Source: Sphingobacterium spiritivorum
GTDB lineage: Bacteria; Bacteroidota; Bacteroidia; Sphingobacteriales; Sphingobacteriaceae
Assembly: GCF_016725325.1 (NCBI RefSeq)
Contig: NZ_CP068083.1
Coordinates: 4,836,001 to 4,900,000 of the forward strand
Length of the DNA: 64,000 bases
Direction: 5' to 3'
Shown: positions 53,242 to 61,989 of the stretch, one piece after another
Layout: each line of letters starts with the position of its first letter
Position numbering within the stretch: position 1 is the stretch's first letter
Notes under the pieces: model-generated
Database searches by the model: none
Seen by the model: the letters and a program-made list of their open reading frames with translations, nothing else
What the model was told of the DNA's origin: nothing
Program-made: the position numbers and the translations under genes

Positions 53242-53742
53242 TTATTTAGCTTGTAGAGGAACATGTTGTAGACCTGCTTTATTCAAAAAAAGAATCTGAG
53301 ATTCCAGACACTTTTTATGCAAATCTTCCACATCCTTGCTCACCTTATTCATGCGGTCCATCAACTGACTTCTGGCTGCTGTATCAGTATTACTGATATA
53401 TTCTCCCGTAAGGGCATAATATAATTGTATTTTATCCAGATACAACAATAGCTGCGTATGATATGGTTTTGCTGTTTCACTGATCAGTAATGTATTAATA
53501 TCCTTTCCGGAAGTGACAGCCAACTCAGATTTACTTTCCAGATCCTTTACATCTTTTAGAATTTGAATATCTGCGGAATTGTCAAAATATCCGCTGGCCA
53601 GTTTTTCCTGCACTTCTTCAAAGCGCATTTTATTGCTGTAAAACTCGGCAGAAACTTTTTCGTTATAAGCGATTTCCTGCTCATCGGTACACGATAATAA
53701 AAATATGAAAAAAGTAAAGCAGGCAATAATTGTATTTTTCAT
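53242..53742 (-). CDS. hypothetical lipoprotein
   Basis: 166 residues. The signal peptide ends in FLLSCTDE, a lipobox. The mature part is mainly helical (FEEVQEKLASGYFDNSADIQ, SQLMDRMNKVSKDVEDLHKK) and could form a coiled bundle. It is co-transcribed with the membrane protein that follows. Confidence 0.8.
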   Translation of the reverse strand: MKNTIIACFTFFIFLLSCTDEQEIAYNEKVSAEFYSNKMRFEEVQEKLASGYFDNSADIQILKDVKDLESKSELAVTSGKDINTLLISETAKPYHTQLLLYLDKIQLYYALTGEYISNTDTAARSQLMDRMNKVSKDVEDLHKKCLESQILFLNKAGLQHVPLQAK

Positions 53743-54127
53743 CTGTATGCATTTTTATTTTTAAAGCGGATAAAGCTCACCTAACAATGGCAGATATCTG
53801 ATTTTAATTCAGGCTGGCTATTGTGCTCAGAAAATCACGATAGTTCTGTTTGATTCATCTTCAATGGTGAAATATTGTATCAGCGTTCTGTAATCCTAAT
53901 CTAAGAACAAATAAACAGATCATTCCTGTATTATAAAACGGAGAATACCTATTCGTAGGATATCAATCCAGATTCGCAACATATGACTTCAGATTCGTCG
54001 AACCACATCTTAAGCGGTTTATTTACTTCATACAGACAGGAAAATATTTTGGGATGTAACTTCTGAATACTACTTTAAAAACACCTAACTTCACGGCATA
54101 ATAGTTCGTCTACACAAATAGAAACCG
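53743..54127. other. intergenic region between divergent lipoprotein genes
   Basis: About 385 bases of ordinary AT-rich spacer. I found no consensus promoter, hairpin or reading frame worth reporting. Confidence 0.5.
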
Positions 54128-54682
54128 ATGAAAAAGATATTGTTTTTAGTTCTGCCTGTCTTATTCGCTTGCCAGAGTAACCGCCCTGCAAATTATCCCT
54201 ACTCTGAAAAAGAAACAAAAGAATTTCTGGATCAGATCAGCAGCAACGTCATGGCCCTTAATTCGGACCGGACATTAATACATAAAAAGCCGGCTGATGA
54301 ATTTGATCTTCTGACTTACTACCCGCTCGCCAAGAGTAAAGTTGAGGAATACAATAAGAACGGACATATCGTCAATAAAATGGATGATATTGCAGACTTT
54401 GCAACTTATGAAATAAAAGATTATGAACTGATAAACGAGAAAAACGAAAAACTTCAGCTAAAGGATAATAACAGTGTTATGCCTTTACAGGATTTTTCAC
54501 TATGGACATACAACGATGTGCTATGCGGACAATTAGGCGTTTATGTAAAGCTCCATAAAAATTTTGAAACGTTGAAAGGCCATATCACAGTCTTGTTTGC
54601 AATGCCCGGAAACCAGACCCGCAACGTAAAAATTCCGGTGAATATTTCCATTACAGACGAAGATCCGCGACCGGGAATTTAG
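54128..54682 (+). CDS. hypothetical lipoprotein
   Basis: 184 residues, lipobox VLFACQS at the end of a short signal peptide. The mature part has a helical start (YSEKETKEFLDQISSNVMAL) and a beta-rich end (GQLGVYVKLHKNFETLKGHI, then VLFAMPGNQTRNVKIPVNIS). No family recognised. The next lipoprotein gene has its own promoter. Confidence 0.8.
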   Translation: MKKILFLVLPVLFACQSNRPANYPYSEKETKEFLDQISSNVMALNSDRTLIHKKPADEFDLLTYYPLAKSKVEEYNKNGHIVNKMDDIADFATYEIKDYELINEKNEKLQLKDNNSVMPLQDFSLWTYNDVLCGQLGVYVKLHKNFETLKGHITVLFAMPGNQTRNVKIPVNISITDEDPRPGI

Positions 54683-54757
54683 TTTGCTGTTACAAAAGAA
54701 ATCCGGCAACAACTTACTGAAATATAGAGAACTGTCTACAAAAATGTTATTGTTTTT

Positions 54758-54786
54758 TTTGTTAAAATTCATTTTCATTACCTTCG
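54758..54786 (+). promoter_or_regulatory. promoter of the lipocalin-like lipoprotein gene
   Basis: TTTG (54758-54761), 17 bases, then TACCTTCG (54779-54786), one base from the TAnnTTTG consensus, 28 bases before the start codon. Confidence 0.6.
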
Positions 54787-54814
54787 CAAATAATAAAAAA
54801 AGAAAACTAAATAC

Positions 54815-55252
54815 ATGTTAAAAAGATTATTTTGGTTGAATGCCTGTGTAGCAGTACTGACCTGTTTTATTGTATCCTGTGCCAAAGACAGCAGCGATGA
54901 TCCTATTATTGCAGAGTGGATTGGGGTATCCCAGCAGATCGATACGTATCAGGATGATAAAATCATAAAAACTGAAGAAGTAAAGATCAATCGTCTGGCT
55001 ATCGATTTTTATCCTGATGATACGTTTACCTTAAGCGGAAATATCGGACAGGATGCTACTGCAAGTAATATTGAAGGTACTTTTGCATTATATGGCTCTA
55101 AGATCACTTTTAAATATATGGATAAAAGTCAGAAATCACAGTCGTTCAGTGTTGACTACAGGATGAACGGTGGTCTTTTGGAGATCAAAAGCACAATCGA
55201 ATCTTCAGGCAATACTAAAAAAGTAAAAACAACAACATTCGGAAAAGCTTAA
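54815..55252 (+). CDS. lipocalin-like lipoprotein
   Basis: 145 residues, lipobox FIVSCAK. The mature part has the short beta-barrel pattern of the small lipocalin-like domains of Bacteroidota: an opening IIAEWIGVSQQIDTY, then LAIDFYPDDTFTLSG, IEGTFALYGSKITFKYMD and a final GGLLEIKSTIES strand. Ligand unknown. It has its own promoter and terminator. Confidence 0.78.
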   Translation: MLKRLFWLNACVAVLTCFIVSCAKDSSDDPIIAEWIGVSQQIDTYQDDKIIKTEEVKINRLAIDFYPDDTFTLSGNIGQDATASNIEGTFALYGSKITFKYMDKSQKSQSFSVDYRMNGGLLEIKSTIESSGNTKKVKTTTFGKA

Positions 55253-55274
55253 TCAGCTTTCCTGATAAAAAAAC

Positions 55275-55316
55275 ACCTTACCGGCTTTGGGAATCTATTC
55301 TGACAGCCGGTAAGGT
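55275..55316 (+). terminator. terminator hairpin after the lipocalin-like gene
   Basis: ACCTTACCGGCT (55275-55286) and AGCCGGTAAGGT (55305-55316) form a perfect 12-bp stem with an 18-base loop. There is an A-run before it and only a weak T-run after, so it may work in both directions. Confidence 0.75.
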
Positions 55317-55492
55317 AAAACTTCTGTTTTGTTGGAAGTACATTCCCCACTCCTTCCCTAAAATCAATACTTTTTAATTTTCTAACTTCTGCAGATTTCT
55401 ATGCGCTCATTTTTGTTTTTATATCCAATGAAATATTATTATTGTGTTATATTACGTTAAATATTTATCATCGGTACAGTAAGTAACACAGT

Positions 55493-56062
55493 ATGAAAAA
55501 CAATAACAAATCCGAATTGTCTGCTGCTCATCATCAGGACCTTATTGAGGTATTAAAAGCACGCTTTGAAAAACATATTCACCGTCATCCGGATCTGCAT
55601 TGGGATAAAGTATCAGCCCGTCTGGAAGCTGCACCGGATAAACTCCGGTCACTCTATGAAATGGAAGAAACGGGTGGTGAGCCGGATGTGGTTAGTTATG
55701 ATAAAAAATCAGGAGTTTGTACTTTCTTTGACTGTTCTGCTGAAACCCCAAAAGGGCGCAGAAGCCTCAGCTATGACCGGGAAGGACAAGACTCAAGAAA
55801 AGAACACAGACCTGAAAATAATGCCATAGATCTGGCTATGGAAATGGGAATTGAGTTGCTGTCTGAAGAACAATACCGTTATTTACAACAACTTGGCAAT
55901 TTTGATAACAAAACATCCAGTTGGTTACGCACACCTGATCCGATCCGCAAGTTAGGGGGTGCTATATTCGGTGACTTTCGTTACGGACAGGTTTTTATCT
56001 ATCACAATGGAGCCTCCTCTTATTATGCTGTAAGAGGATTTCGTGGATGGATAGCGATATAA
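55493..56062 (+). CDS. DUF4256 family protein
   Basis: 189 residues, soluble. Characteristic segments are LEVLKARFEKHIHRHPDLHW-like (actual LIEVLKARFEKHIHRHPDL), WDKVSARLEAAPDKLRSLYE, MEETGGEPDVVSYD, CTFFDCSAETPKGRRSLSYD and the end FGDFRYGQVFIYHNGASSYY. DUF4256 proteins are widespread single-domain proteins without a known role. A single CGGTACAG (55472-55479) lies 13 bases before the start, as in front of the MocR gene, but a lone 8-mer may be chance. Confidence 0.85.
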   Translation: MKNNNKSELSAAHHQDLIEVLKARFEKHIHRHPDLHWDKVSARLEAAPDKLRSLYEMEETGGEPDVVSYDKKSGVCTFFDCSAETPKGRRSLSYDREGQDSRKEHRPENNAIDLAMEMGIELLSEEQYRYLQQLGNFDNKTSSWLRTPDPIRKLGGAIFGDFRYGQVFIYHNGASSYYAVRGFRGWIAI

Positions 56063-56140
56063 CAATATATATAATCCATTTGTAAATAAGGTCAAAACAG
56101 ATAGAAACAGAATTATACAAGACTTACATAAACATTCCTA

Positions 56141-56626
56141 ATGGAAAAACCATTTTATCAGTTGACAGCCCTTACTCCCCAAGGGAAGGACATTCCGATG
56201 TCCGATTATAAAGGCAAAGTAGTATTGATTGTCAATACAGCCACAAAATGCGGATTAGCTCCTCAGTTTGAGGGTCTGGAAGAGCTTCATAAAAAATACA
56301 GTGCGCAAGGACTTATTCTATTAGGGTTTCCATGCGATCAGTTTGCCGGACAGGAACCCGAAAGTAACGAGACTATAGAGCAGGTATGTATGGTCAATCA
56401 TGGCGTCACCTTTCAATTGCTTGCAAAGTGCGATGTGAATGGTGCTGACACGCATCCGATATTCAGATATCTTAAAAAACAACTTTCCGGTTTTATCAGT
56501 AACCGTGTCAAATGGAACTTTACCAAATTTGTGATTGACAAGAACGGTCAGCCTTTTAAACGATATGCGCCTACCACAAAACCAAAAGCACTCGAAAAAG
56601 ACATTATCAAATTACTTCAATCCTAA
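56141..56626 (+). CDS. glutathione peroxidase family thiol peroxidase
   Basis: 161 residues, standard length. The catalytic cysteine is Cys37 in NTATKCGLAPQFEGLEELH; the partner glutamine and tryptophan lie in GFPCDQFAGQEP and VKWNFTKFVID. Cysteine-type members without the glutathione-binding loop usually use thioredoxin to reduce hydrogen peroxide and lipid peroxides. It lies 7 bases upstream of an SRPBCC gene, so the two are probably co-transcribed. Confidence 0.95.
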   Translation: MEKPFYQLTALTPQGKDIPMSDYKGKVVLIVNTATKCGLAPQFEGLEELHKKYSAQGLILLGFPCDQFAGQEPESNETIEQVCMVNHGVTFQLLAKCDVNGADTHPIFRYLKKQLSGFISNRVKWNFTKFVIDKNGQPFKRYAPTTKPKALEKDIIKLLQS

Positions 56627-56633
56627 TTAGAGT

Positions 56634-57104
56634 ATGCCGACTATCCGGATTGAAACATTGATCAAAGCCCCCATAGAACGTGTATTTGATCTCAGCAGAA
56701 GTATCGATATTCATCAGTTTTCTACACGTCAAACAAATGAAAAAGCTATTGCTGGCAGATTATCCGGATTGATAGAACTTCACGAAACCGTGACCTGGCG
56801 GGCCAGACACTTTGGCATCTATCAAAAGTTAAGTGTGGCCATCACTGCATTTGACAGGCCTCATATGTTTGAAGATAAAATGCTGAAAGGTGCATTTAAG
56901 AGTATGGAACATATACATCTGTTTGAACAGCATACAGATGGAACCCTGATGATTGATAAATTTACTTTCGAAGCTCCCTTAGGTCTGCTGGGACGAATAG
57001 CAGAGAAAGCATTCCTGAGAGCCTATATGGCTGATTTTCTGAAGAAAAGAAATGAAGCTATAAAATCCATAGCTGAAGGAGAACAATGGAGACACTTCGT
57101 CTGA
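56634..57104 (+). CDS. SRPBCC family protein
   Basis: 156 residues with the START/Bet v1-type layout: IETLIKAPIERVFDLSRSID at the N-terminus, ETVTWRARHFGIYQKLSVAI in the sheet, and the long C-terminal helix ending FLKKRNEAIKSIAEGE. Such proteins bind small hydrophobic ligands. It follows the peroxidase gene by 7 bases. Confidence 0.88.
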   Translation: MPTIRIETLIKAPIERVFDLSRSIDIHQFSTRQTNEKAIAGRLSGLIELHETVTWRARHFGIYQKLSVAITAFDRPHMFEDKMLKGAFKSMEHIHLFEQHTDGTLMIDKFTFEAPLGLLGRIAEKAFLRAYMADFLKKRNEAIKSIAEGEQWRHFV

Positions 57105-57209
57105 TTATAATACGAATTTGCATCCCTTATCAGCGAAATAGTTTATAGCCGGGAATATTTGTATTTTTATAGCATCCGGTAATAAAATATTCATATTCTG
57201 AACACCTGT

Positions 57210-57611
57210 ATGGCCAGTCAACTAAACAATCGCAATCCGGTTCGTTTTGAAAACCTGATCATCAGCCTGGTCTGGCTGATCAATGGTTTATTCTGTAAAG
57301 TTCTTGACTTTGAACCCCGGCATCAGCAGATTGTCGGGACAATCCTGGATCAGGAGCATGCCAGAGCCTTAACACTACTGATCGGGCTGGCCGAAATTCT
57401 AATGGCTGCGTGGATTTTGACAGGATTTAAATCCAGATTCAATGCTATTACACAGATTGTGGTGGTGATCACGATGAATATAATAGAATTTGTAGTCGTA
57501 CCTGACCTTCTTTTATGGGGCAGGCTTAATCTCGTATTTGCCGTCCTATTTGCAGGATTTATATACTATACTGAATTTGTACGCTATAAAAAGGCAGGAC
57601 CGCAAATCTGA
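57210..57611 (+). CDS. DoxX-like membrane protein
   Basis: 133 residues, four hydrophobic helices (LIISLVWLINGLFCKVLDF, LTLLIGLAEILMAAWILTG, ITQIVVVITMNIIEFVVV, LNLVFAVLFAGFIYYTEF), matching the DoxX-like family. It is the first gene of a tightly packed operon with DUF2071, methyltransferase and another membrane protein; spacing to the next start is 2 bases. Confidence 0.85.
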   Translation: MASQLNNRNPVRFENLIISLVWLINGLFCKVLDFEPRHQQIVGTILDQEHARALTLLIGLAEILMAAWILTGFKSRFNAITQIVVVITMNIIEFVVVPDLLLWGRLNLVFAVLFAGFIYYTEFVRYKKAGPQI

Positions 57612-57613
57612 AT

Positions 57614-58348
57614 ATGGAATTTTTAAAAAATCATCCCTTTGCAGTTGAAGCATTTTTTGACAGTTCAATTGTCCTCACTTTTGCTTTGCCTAAACAACAG
57701 CTTCAGAAATTCATACCCGATTGTCTGGAATTAGATCTTTTTGAAAACAAATGGGCTTTTATAGCTGTAGCATTGGTACAGACCTCTTCCCTGAGGCCCA
57801 AAGGATTTCCGTCTTTTATGGGGCACGATTTTTTTCTCATCGGTTACCGGATCTTCGTTCGCTACAGCAATGCAGATGGAAAAAAATACAGGGGGCTCTA
57901 TATTTTAAAATCTGAAACGGATAAAAAGAAAATGGAATACCTGGGAAATATTTTCACGCATTACAATTACTCCACTACAGATATTTTAAAGATAAATAAA
58001 GATGATTTTATTTCTGTAAGTTCAAAAAAGTCCGGTTTCGAAATTCAGATCACCAGATCAGAAGAGGACATTCAGATCCCGGAAGGATCCATATTTTCGG
58101 ACTGGAAAGATGCACGGAAATTTGCAGGTCCACTTCCCTTTACATTTTCATACAATTCAGCAAATAAAAAGGTATTGATCATAGAAGGTGTTCGTCAAAA
58201 CTGGAAACCTTCACCTATACAGATAAAAGCTTACCATTTTGATTTTTTCGAACATTTAAATTTGGATACGCCTGTTTTATCCAGCGCTTTTGAAATAAAA
58301 AATGTTCCTTATTACTGGAAGAAAGGAAGAACAGAGTCATGGCATTAA
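57614..58348 (+). CDS. DUF2071 (YqjF-like) family protein
   Basis: 244 residues. The family pattern starts with SSIVLTFALPKQQLQKFIPD, then FIAVALVQTSSLRPKGFPSF, RIFVRYSNADGKKYRGLYIL and FTHYNYSTTDI, a beta-rich acetoacetate-decarboxylase-like fold. Function unknown. It overlaps the methyltransferase gene by 10 bases. Confidence 0.82.
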   Translation: MEFLKNHPFAVEAFFDSSIVLTFALPKQQLQKFIPDCLELDLFENKWAFIAVALVQTSSLRPKGFPSFMGHDFFLIGYRIFVRYSNADGKKYRGLYILKSETDKKKMEYLGNIFTHYNYSTTDILKINKDDFISVSSKKSGFEIQITRSEEDIQIPEGSIFSDWKDARKFAGPLPFTFSYNSANKKVLIIEGVRQNWKPSPIQIKAYHFDFFEHLNLDTPVLSSAFEIKNVPYYWKKGRTESWH

Positions 58349-59091
58349 AGCGAAAACCTTTTGAGGGAGTAGGGAATATTATCCGGTTTAACTGGCATTT
58401 TTATGTCATTGCCCTACTGATTTTATTTATTTCCATCTTCTTTCACTCCTATCTTCCAACTCATTTGCAATTCGTTCTTATCACAGGAAATGTGATAGCG
58501 GGGATAACCATTCTCATTTCCCTGATAGTTTCTTATTATATCTATGATTTATCGGATCTGTATCAGTTGAGATGGGTTGGTAAAATGGATCATAAAAATG
58601 TATTGAATATCAATGCCGGATTTGATGAAACGAGCAGGATTTTAAAAAGCATCTCACCGGATATTCATCTTACGACATGTGACTTTTATGATCCGGAAAA
58701 GCATACCGAAATATCCATAAAAAGAGCCCGGAAGATCTACCCGTCAAAGGATGCTGTTTGCGTACAGACAACACAACTACCTTTTGAAGATAATAGGTTC
58801 GATATCTGTCTCGCTATACTTTCAGCACATGAAATCAGAAATCAGGAGGAGCGTATCCTATTTTTCAGAGAGCTGAACCGTGTGACCAAGTCAGACGGGC
58901 AGATCATGATAACCGAGCACTTGCGGGATAGCCATAATTTTTTAGCTTATACTATTGGATTTCTGCATTTTTACTCCAAAAAAGATTGGATGTATGTCTT
59001 TCAGCAGGCTGGTCTTCTGTTAAAAGAGGAGATTAAAGTAACCCCATTTGTGAGTACATTTATATTAGAAAAAAATGGAATTACAACTTAA
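58339..59091 (+). CDS. membrane-anchored class I SAM-dependent methyltransferase
   Basis: 250 residues: two membrane segments near the N-terminus (HFYVIALLILFISIFF and VLITGNVIAGITILISLIVS), then a Rossmann methyltransferase domain with VLNINAGFDETSRIL (motif I region, less glycine-rich than usual), TTQLPFEDNRFDICLAILSA (motif after strand 4) and LNRVTKSDGQIMITEH. An acceptor lipid or small molecule in the membrane is plausible. Overlaps both neighbours. Confidence 0.8.
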   Translation: MALKRKPFEGVGNIIRFNWHFYVIALLILFISIFFHSYLPTHLQFVLITGNVIAGITILISLIVSYYIYDLSDLYQLRWVGKMDHKNVLNINAGFDETSRILKSISPDIHLTTCDFYDPEKHTEISIKRARKIYPSKDAVCVQTTQLPFEDNRFDICLAILSAHEIRNQEERILFFRELNRVTKSDGQIMITEHLRDSHNFLAYTIGFLHFYSKKDWMYVFQQAGLLLKEEIKVTPFVSTFILEKNGITT

Positions 59092-59473
59092 AATCATAGG
59101 CATACTGTTGATCCTTCTGGCAGGAATCCATATTATATTTCCGAGGTATTTCAATTGGAAACAGGAACTTAAATCCTTGAATCTTATCAACAGACAGATG
59201 ATGTCTATTCATACCCTGTTTATTGCGATTGGCGTTTTCCTCATGGGTTTACTATGCTATACATCTCCTGTTGAATTAGTCCATACAGCGTTGGGAAGAA
59301 AAATATGTCTGGGTCTGGGAATATTCTGGTTTGTGAGATTAATCGTTCAGTTTTCAGGATATTCAACAGAGTTATGGAAAGGGAAGAAATTTGAAACAAT
59401 TATACATATTACCTTCTGTCTGTTATGGATCTATTTGAGTGCTGTATTTTTAGGCATATACTTTCTATCTTAA
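59075..59473 (+). CDS. hypothetical membrane protein of the DoxX operon
   Basis: 132 residues, four hydrophobic segments (IIGILLILLAGIHIIF, MSIHTLFIAIGVFLMGLLCY, LGLGIFWFVRLIVQFSGY, ITFCLLWIYLSAVFLGIYF). It overlaps the methyltransferase gene by 17 bases and ends the operon. No family named. Confidence 0.8.
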   Translation: MELQLKIIGILLILLAGIHIIFPRYFNWKQELKSLNLINRQMMSIHTLFIAIGVFLMGLLCYTSPVELVHTALGRKICLGLGIFWFVRLIVQFSGYSTELWKGKKFETIIHITFCLLWIYLSAVFLGIYFLS

Positions 59474-59585
59474 TCAAAAGGAAACCAAAAGACCCGAATA
59501 ACGTTTCTCTTTTATAGAATTTATGTAATTTAGAGAATTATAATTCGCATATAGCTGTGTATAATCTGCCAGAAAAAGAAAAACT

Positions 59586-60077
59586 ATGAATAAATTTATT
59601 TTGTGTATGATCGGGAGCACCTTGTTTTTAATGAGTTGCAGAGACATTGGTAAAAATAAGGTGAGCAACGAAACCAAGGTTGTAGAAGAGCCTACTAAAG
59701 TTACCAAAACGTACTTTCTGAATCATGATATCAGAAATATAGATTATGAAATATTTGTGAATGATTCTTTACTGGCACAATCGCATGGTGGTGACGGTAT
59801 TCCTGCACCATATGAGCTTACCGCTTACCTGAAGGATTCAGGTAAACAGCAGATTCGGGTAAAAGTCATTGCTGACGGAGAAATGAATAAAGCTATAACT
59901 CCTGAAATAGTCAAAGAAATAAACAAAAATCTCGGGGTGTATCTTCTGGAAGGCAAAGATTATGGAAATGCAAAAGAGATAAAACACCTTTCCTTTCCTG
60001 AGACAAATTCGAATCTTCCGCACTATGAATATACATGGGATTTTGAAGTAGGAGACTCACCTAACATCCAACTTTAG
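59586..60077 (+). CDS. hypothetical lipoprotein
   Basis: 163 residues, lipobox LFLMSCRD. The mature part has DYEIFVNDSLLAQSHGGDGI and PAPYELTAYLKDSGKQQIRV, an immunoglobulin-like or carbohydrate-binding-like beta pattern of small Bacteroidota lipoproteins. Monocistronic and convergent to the fatty-acid-hydroxylase gene. Confidence 0.78.
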   Translation: MNKFILCMIGSTLFLMSCRDIGKNKVSNETKVVEEPTKVTKTYFLNHDIRNIDYEIFVNDSLLAQSHGGDGIPAPYELTAYLKDSGKQQIRVKVIADGEMNKAITPEIVKEINKNLGVYLLEGKDYGNAKEIKHLSFPETNSNLPHYEYTWDFEVGDSPNIQL

Positions 60078-60144
60078 AAGGAAGGCTAAATCCGGACGCC
60101 ATGAATCTTTTTAGATCTGTTTCCTGAATTCCACTACTGCAAAA

Positions 60145-60864
60145 TTATGAGTTCTTTTTATTAACAGCATAAGTGCGGAAAAGTCTGTCCCAGATACTGG
60201 TGTAAAAACCAAAATTACATTTCACATCCCGATGATGTGCATGGTGAAAATCTGCAGTCCCCAGATAACTCCATATACCTTTAGCGGGCACATTATTATT
60301 GCTTCCCAAATGTCCTACGATACCAAATATTACATTAAGAATCAGATAAATACAGATTGCCCAGATATTAAATGTTCCGCACAAAAGCAATAGCAGCCAC
60401 ATTACTCCAAAAGCAACTGTTTCTAACGGGTGAAGCACAAAAAGATCTATAGGATTGGGATCAACGGATTCGTGATGTAATGTATGAATATACGTATACA
60501 TAAAAGAGTAATGGATAGCCAGATGGAAAATATACATAAGAAGATCCATAGCAAAAAACAGAATAAGCAGATCTGTGAACGCATAAAAAGACCATCCGAA
60601 TGCTATCTCAATCCAGCCTTTCTCCCAAAATACAAATCCAGTTAATGTAACAATGGTATTAATGAGAACAGTACCGGCTGCAATTCCCTTATCTCGTTTT
60701 GAAATCTGCTTGGTATGTTCTGCTCGATTTCGCAACAGATAATATCCAAACAAAAGCCCGAGTAGAAAAACAAGAATATTTTGCACCAGAAAGATCAGAA
60801 ACTGTACAAAAGGATTTAATCGGGAAATGGATATTAATAATTCCTCCATACTCAAACTTAACAA
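60145..60864 (-). CDS. fatty acid hydroxylase/sterol desaturase superfamily membrane protein
   Basis: 239 residues with several membrane helices and the histidine clusters of di-iron membrane hydroxylases: HLAIH, HTLHHES and FHHAHHRD, followed by the typical FGFYTSIWDRLFRTY. Members hydroxylate or desaturate lipid chains or sterol-like substrates. It is the last gene of a four-gene operon with barstar-like, XRE and membrane-protein genes; 25 bases separate it from the barstar-like gene. Substrate unknown. Confidence 0.9.
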   Translation of the reverse strand: MLSLSMEELLISISRLNPFVQFLIFLVQNILVFLLGLLFGYYLLRNRAEHTKQISKRDKGIAAGTVLINTIVTLTGFVFWEKGWIEIAFGWSFYAFTDLLILFFAMDLLMYIFHLAIHYSFMYTYIHTLHHESVDPNPIDLFVLHPLETVAFGVMWLLLLLCGTFNIWAICIYLILNVIFGIVGHLGSNNNVPAKGIWSYLGTADFHHAHHRDVKCNFGFYTSIWDRLFRTYAVNKKNS

Positions 60865-60889
60865 ATTATTTACAATTTATCCGGACCTT

Positions 60890-61285
60890 CTAAGCCTTCA
60901 TCTCTAAAGAAATATCCGGATGGTCGGCTATAATCTCCAGCAGAATATCAAAATAAGTCTGTCCTTTTCCCTCACGCAGTTCAGCGAGTTTATGTTCGAA
61001 AAAACTGGTATTAAAGACCGGACCAGCATCTATTTTTTGTTGATAATAGGCCCTTGTTGCATCATATCCAAGGGCAGCCTTGCTTTTGTCAATTGCCGTC
61101 CAGATTAATCTGGGGTGCTCCAGTTTATGCAGAATACCAAATCCACCATACAGTAAATCATTAAAAGCATCCAGACTACAGCCTATTTTCCAATCTTCAC
61201 CCGCCATAAAAACACGATTGATCTCTTCATAAAAAGAACTGATATCGTGAATGTTATTACCATCGATCATCACCGTATTTTTCAT
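60890..61285 (-). CDS. barstar-like protein
   Basis: 131 residues resembling the barstar (RNase inhibitor) family: MIDGNNIHDISSFYEEINRV, then DWKIGCSLDAFNDLLYGGFG, the segment equivalent to the G-x-NLDALwD motif, and a C-terminal helix and strand. It is longer than classical barstar (about 90 residues). No barnase-like gene is nearby, so it may be a solitary immunity protein against RNases of competitors, or a domesticated relative. Part of the operon driven by the promoter at 61934-61963. Confidence 0.75.
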   Translation of the reverse strand: MKNTVMIDGNNIHDISSFYEEINRVFMAGEDWKIGCSLDAFNDLLYGGFGILHKLEHPRLIWTAIDKSKAALGYDATRAYYQQKIDAGPVFNTSFFEHKLAELREGKGQTYFDILLEIIADHPDISLEMKA

Positions 61286-61332
61286 AAGCTACTTGTTGAT
61301 TTTATATACTTGCCCAAAAGGACAGAAATTCA

Positions 61333-61542
61333 TTACTTTATCCAGTCCGATTCTTCCAGATTAAAAATACTTTCAACCGGGATTTCAAAAACTGAGGAAA
61401 TCTTCAATGCCAGTAACGTTGAGGGAACATATTTTCCTATTTCAATGGAATTTATAGTCTGACGGGATACTTCTACAAGCGCTGCCAACTCCGCCTGTGT
61501 CATATTTCGTCTGGCTCTTTCTACCTTTAATGTATTGGTCAT
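61333..61542 (-). CDS. small XRE-family transcriptional regulator
   Basis: 69 residues, a single Cro/C1-type helix-turn-helix (ERARRNMTQAELAALVEVSR, then QTINSIEIGKYVPSTLLALK), of the YozG-like type often paired with a small membrane protein. It starts 9 bases after the membrane-protein stop. Paired palindromes at its operon promoter are the likely binding sites. Confidence 0.93.
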   Translation of the reverse strand: MTNTLKVERARRNMTQAELAALVEVSRQTINSIEIGKYVPSTLLALKISSVFEIPVESIFNLEESDWIK

Positions 61543-61551
61543 TTATATTCT

Positions 61552-61914
61552 TTATTTCCCGAAATACAGCCTGATGTAATATGTGATCAGCGCTATACCA
61601 AATGTTAAAATAATAAAGTGATCTACTTCTGTAATCTGTATGCCCATCATCCCATGCGAAAACAAATTGGAACTTATTAATTTGATCGTATATGCAAGTA
61701 TAAATGCAATGTAGAGTGAAGAAGTTTTCAGGCTCGATGTCCGTTCATCTTCTACCCTGTTCTTTGAAATATAGAGCGTGAACAATCCGATCATAAGTGG
61801 TGTACTTGCTTCCGGTCTCCTGTCAAATATAAAGATTAATGCTCCGATTACGGTTACAACAATACCGATATACTTCTGAAAGGTGAAAAGTCCGGGTGAT
61901 GAAATAGCTTTCAT
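61552..61914 (-). CDS. small membrane protein paired with the XRE regulator
   Basis: 120 residues, about four hydrophobic segments (YIGIVVTVIGALIFIF, STPLMIGLFTLYISKNR, YIAFILAYTIKLISSNLF, HFIILTFGIALITYYIRLYF), with an RVEDERTSSL loop typical of the DUF2178-like proteins found beside YozG-like regulators. First gene of the operon. Confidence 0.8.
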   Translation of the reverse strand: MKAISSPGLFTFQKYIGIVVTVIGALIFIFDRRPEASTPLMIGLFTLYISKNRVEDERTSSLKTSSLYIAFILAYTIKLISSNLFSHGMMGIQITEVDHFIILTFGIALITYYIRLYFGK

Positions 61915-61933
61915 AATTCTAATGTTTACAAAA

Positions 61934-61971
61934 CAAAGGTAAGCATACTTTTCATAATGTCAAGTATACTT
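61934..61971 (-). promoter_or_regulatory. operon promoter with two palindromic operators
   Basis: On the minus strand TTG (61963-61961), 19 bases, then TACCTTTG (61941-61934) form a consensus promoter. AAGCATACTT (61941-61950) and the perfect palindrome AAGTATACTT (61962-61971) lie 21 bases apart, one between the promoter elements and one over the -33 element. Their placement fits autorepression by the XRE protein. Confidence 0.75.
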
Positions 61972-61989
61972 TACAAAATATATAAGACC

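Noticed and set aside
55472..55479. Fifth CGGTACAG site in front of the DUF4256 gene as part of the MocR regulon
   Set aside because: A single 8-mer is expected by chance at this window size, and the same 8-mer occurs inside rhs-locus coding sequence (near 28225 and 29525).
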